DNA of 64,000 bases from Candidatus Thalassolituus haligoni (GTDB taxonomy: Bacteria > Pseudomonadota > Gammaproteobacteria > Pseudomonadales > Oceanobacteraceae). The stretch is taken from the NCBI RefSeq assembly GCF_041222825.1, contig NZ_CP139482.1:1519001-1583000 (forward strand), given 5' to 3'. The translations under genes were made by a program, and so were the position numbers. This document shows positions 62,979-64,000 of the stretch, in pieces. The notes under the pieces are model-generated. The model did no database searches and had not been told where the DNA came from. It saw nothing but the letters and a program-made list of their open reading frames with translations. Numbering within the stretch: the first letter of the stretch is position 1; each line of letters starts with the position of its first letter.

Positions 62979-64000
62979 CTATTCTGGCCAGGATGTTGAC
63001 TGTCTGCCCGCGAAACCCTTGTCAGCAGTATTGCCGTCGGCTAAATCGCCATCGGCTGAATCGCTACCTGCCGCAGGTCGCAGCGAGGCAACATCAATCA
63101 CCCGATATTGGTTACGGCCGTTATTTTTGGCCAGGTACAGTGCCTGATCTGCCAGTTGTAACCATTCTTCGGCGGAGATAAACCCTAGCCATGGCCCGCC
63201 ATGGTGAATCCAGGCGGCTCCCATGCTGATGGTCAACCGGTGGCTGACATCGGAATCCGGGTGGGGTATTGCCAGGATTCTGATGGCATTGGTTACTTGA
63301 GTACATAACTGCTCAAGCTCTTCGCGGCTGTCAGCATAAACTAGCAAGACAAACTCCTCGCCGCCAAAGCGGGCAATTTCCTCGTCGGTTCGCCGAGCCA
63401 GTTTCGACAGTGCCGTCGCAACCTGCTGCAATGCCTGGTCTCCCTGCTGATGACCGTAGCGGTCGTTATAAAGCTTAAAGTAGTCGATATCGATCATGAT
63501 CAGTGCCATGGATAACGGATTGCGGCAGAGTCGATACCAGGCTCTTTCCTGCATACGGTCAAATCCACGTCGGTTGCGCACTCCGGTCAGGGCGTCGGTG
63601 TGACTGAGCACTTCAAGGCGCTGGTTCTGATCCCGAATAGTAGCTACCAACTGATTATGTGAGTTGGCCAGCTGGGCTATCTCGGTGATGTAAAACGACT
63701 GGGTGAGCGGCAATTCTTTTAAATGCCCCAATTTCAGGTTGCGTAACAAATGGCTATTGGCGACTTTAAGAGGAGTGATAATCAAGTGTAGAATGATTGA
63801 GAATAAGGATGCGGGAATTGCACCAATGATGAGCATTTCCTGCAGGGTATTCATATTCAAGAGATGCGGCAGGCTAAGATCCGGGTCGGTGATTTTCAGG
63901 CAGTATACGGGTTGCTCGAACGGGTCTTGCAAGCAGCGTATGGCACTGATCATTGCGCTGGTGACCGGCTCATCAAATCCCAGGGCGGGGTCGGTGATGG
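62979..64000 (-). CDS. GGDEF domain protein, probable diguanylate cyclase (5' end outside window)
   Basis: The frame is open to the right edge, so the N-terminus is missing. It shows part of a periplasmic sensor region, a membrane helix (LIIGAIPASLFSIILHLIIT), a linker and a C-terminal GGDEF domain with the active site RFGGEEFVLLVY. The primary inhibitory-site position reads RTDE rather than R-x-x-D, so feedback inhibition may be altered. Expected product is c-di-GMP, inferred from the intact GGEEF. It is convergent with purT. Confidence 0.88.
   Translation of the reverse strand, partial: ITDPALGFDEPVTSAMISAIRCLQDPFEQPVYCLKITDPDLSLPHLLNMNTLQEMLIIGAIPASLFSIILHLIITPLKVANSHLLRNLKLGHLKELPLTQSFYITEIAQLANSHNQLVATIRDQNQRLEVLSHTDALTGVRNRRGFDRMQERAWYRLCRNPLSMALIMIDIDYFKLYNDRYGHQQGDQALQQVATALSKLARRTDEEIARFGGEEFVLLVYADSREELEQLCTQVTNAIRILAIPHPDSDVSHRLTISMGAAWIHHGGPWLGFISAEEWLQLADQALYLAKNNGRNQYRVIDVASLRPAAGSDSADGDLADGNTADKGFAGRQSTSWPE

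Overview
The window reads as a chromosomal segment of a free-living gammaproteobacterium, most like the Oceanospirillales/Pseudomonadales side of the class. The clues are the bamA-skp-lpxD-fabZ-lpxA-lpxB-rnhB cluster, the 531-residue Pseudomonas-type isocitrate lyase, the small families DUF1315 (YeaC), DUF1853, DUF2797, DUF3135 and DUF1289, a DUF1329/YCF48/RND-permease cluster, and NhaR- and GlpG-like proteins. The genus cannot be fixed from the sequence alone. Most of the window is ordinary housekeeping DNA with short operons.

Layout. 1-6.4 kb: envelope biogenesis, with the end of bamA, an OmpH/Skp chaperone, lipid A genes lpxD-fabZ-lpxA-lpxB with overlapping junctions, and rnhB. 6.4-13.4 kb: an acyltransferase, a HI0933-type flavoprotein, isocitrate lyase with a clear terminator, a Cache-GGDEF diguanylate cyclase, and an enoyl-CoA hydratase behind a candidate operator. 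13.5-16 kb: unrecognised genes, including a translationally coupled pair whose first member looks like the N-terminal half of an ISL3-type transposase. 16.1-22 kb: a guanidine-assimilation operon on the minus strand, made of a large biotin-dependent carboxylase and two DUF1989 proteins. A guanidine-I (ykkC) riboswitch precedes it, and I also see a sigma-54 type promoter and an NtrC-type site further upstream. 22.2-25 kb: two paralogous membrane-anchored DUF2726 proteins with topoisomerase-type zinc ribbons.

25-38 kb: a LysR regulator, YbaN-like and PAP2 membrane proteins, a ComEA-like protein, topA, a coiled-coil membrane protein, a PLP enzyme, DUF1853, nadK, a metallophosphoesterase, a rhomboid protease, DUF1315 and DUF2797. 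Two 265-bp copies of a non-autonomous mobile element lie here in opposite orientation at 30.8 and 33.9 kb, each with its own terminal inverted repeats and apparent 4-bp target duplication. 38-46.1 kb: pepN and the DUF1329/YCF48/RND trio. 46.1-47.2 kb: a decayed IS3-type transposase fragment next to three minus-strand tRNA-Leu genes.

47.3-64 kb: queA-tgt-yajC-secD-secF (queuosine modification plus Sec accessory complex), rlmJ, an NhaR-type LysR regulator, a Bax-inhibitor-1 family protein, a tandem-domain polyphosphate kinase 2 family enzyme, a small outer-membrane protein, YkgJ and NIF3-like proteins, two NUDIX hydrolases, DUF3135, DUF1289, purT, and a GGDEF protein that runs off the right edge. 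The most notable system is the guanidine operon, which appears to be controlled both by nitrogen status (sigma-54/NtrC) and by its substrate (riboswitch).
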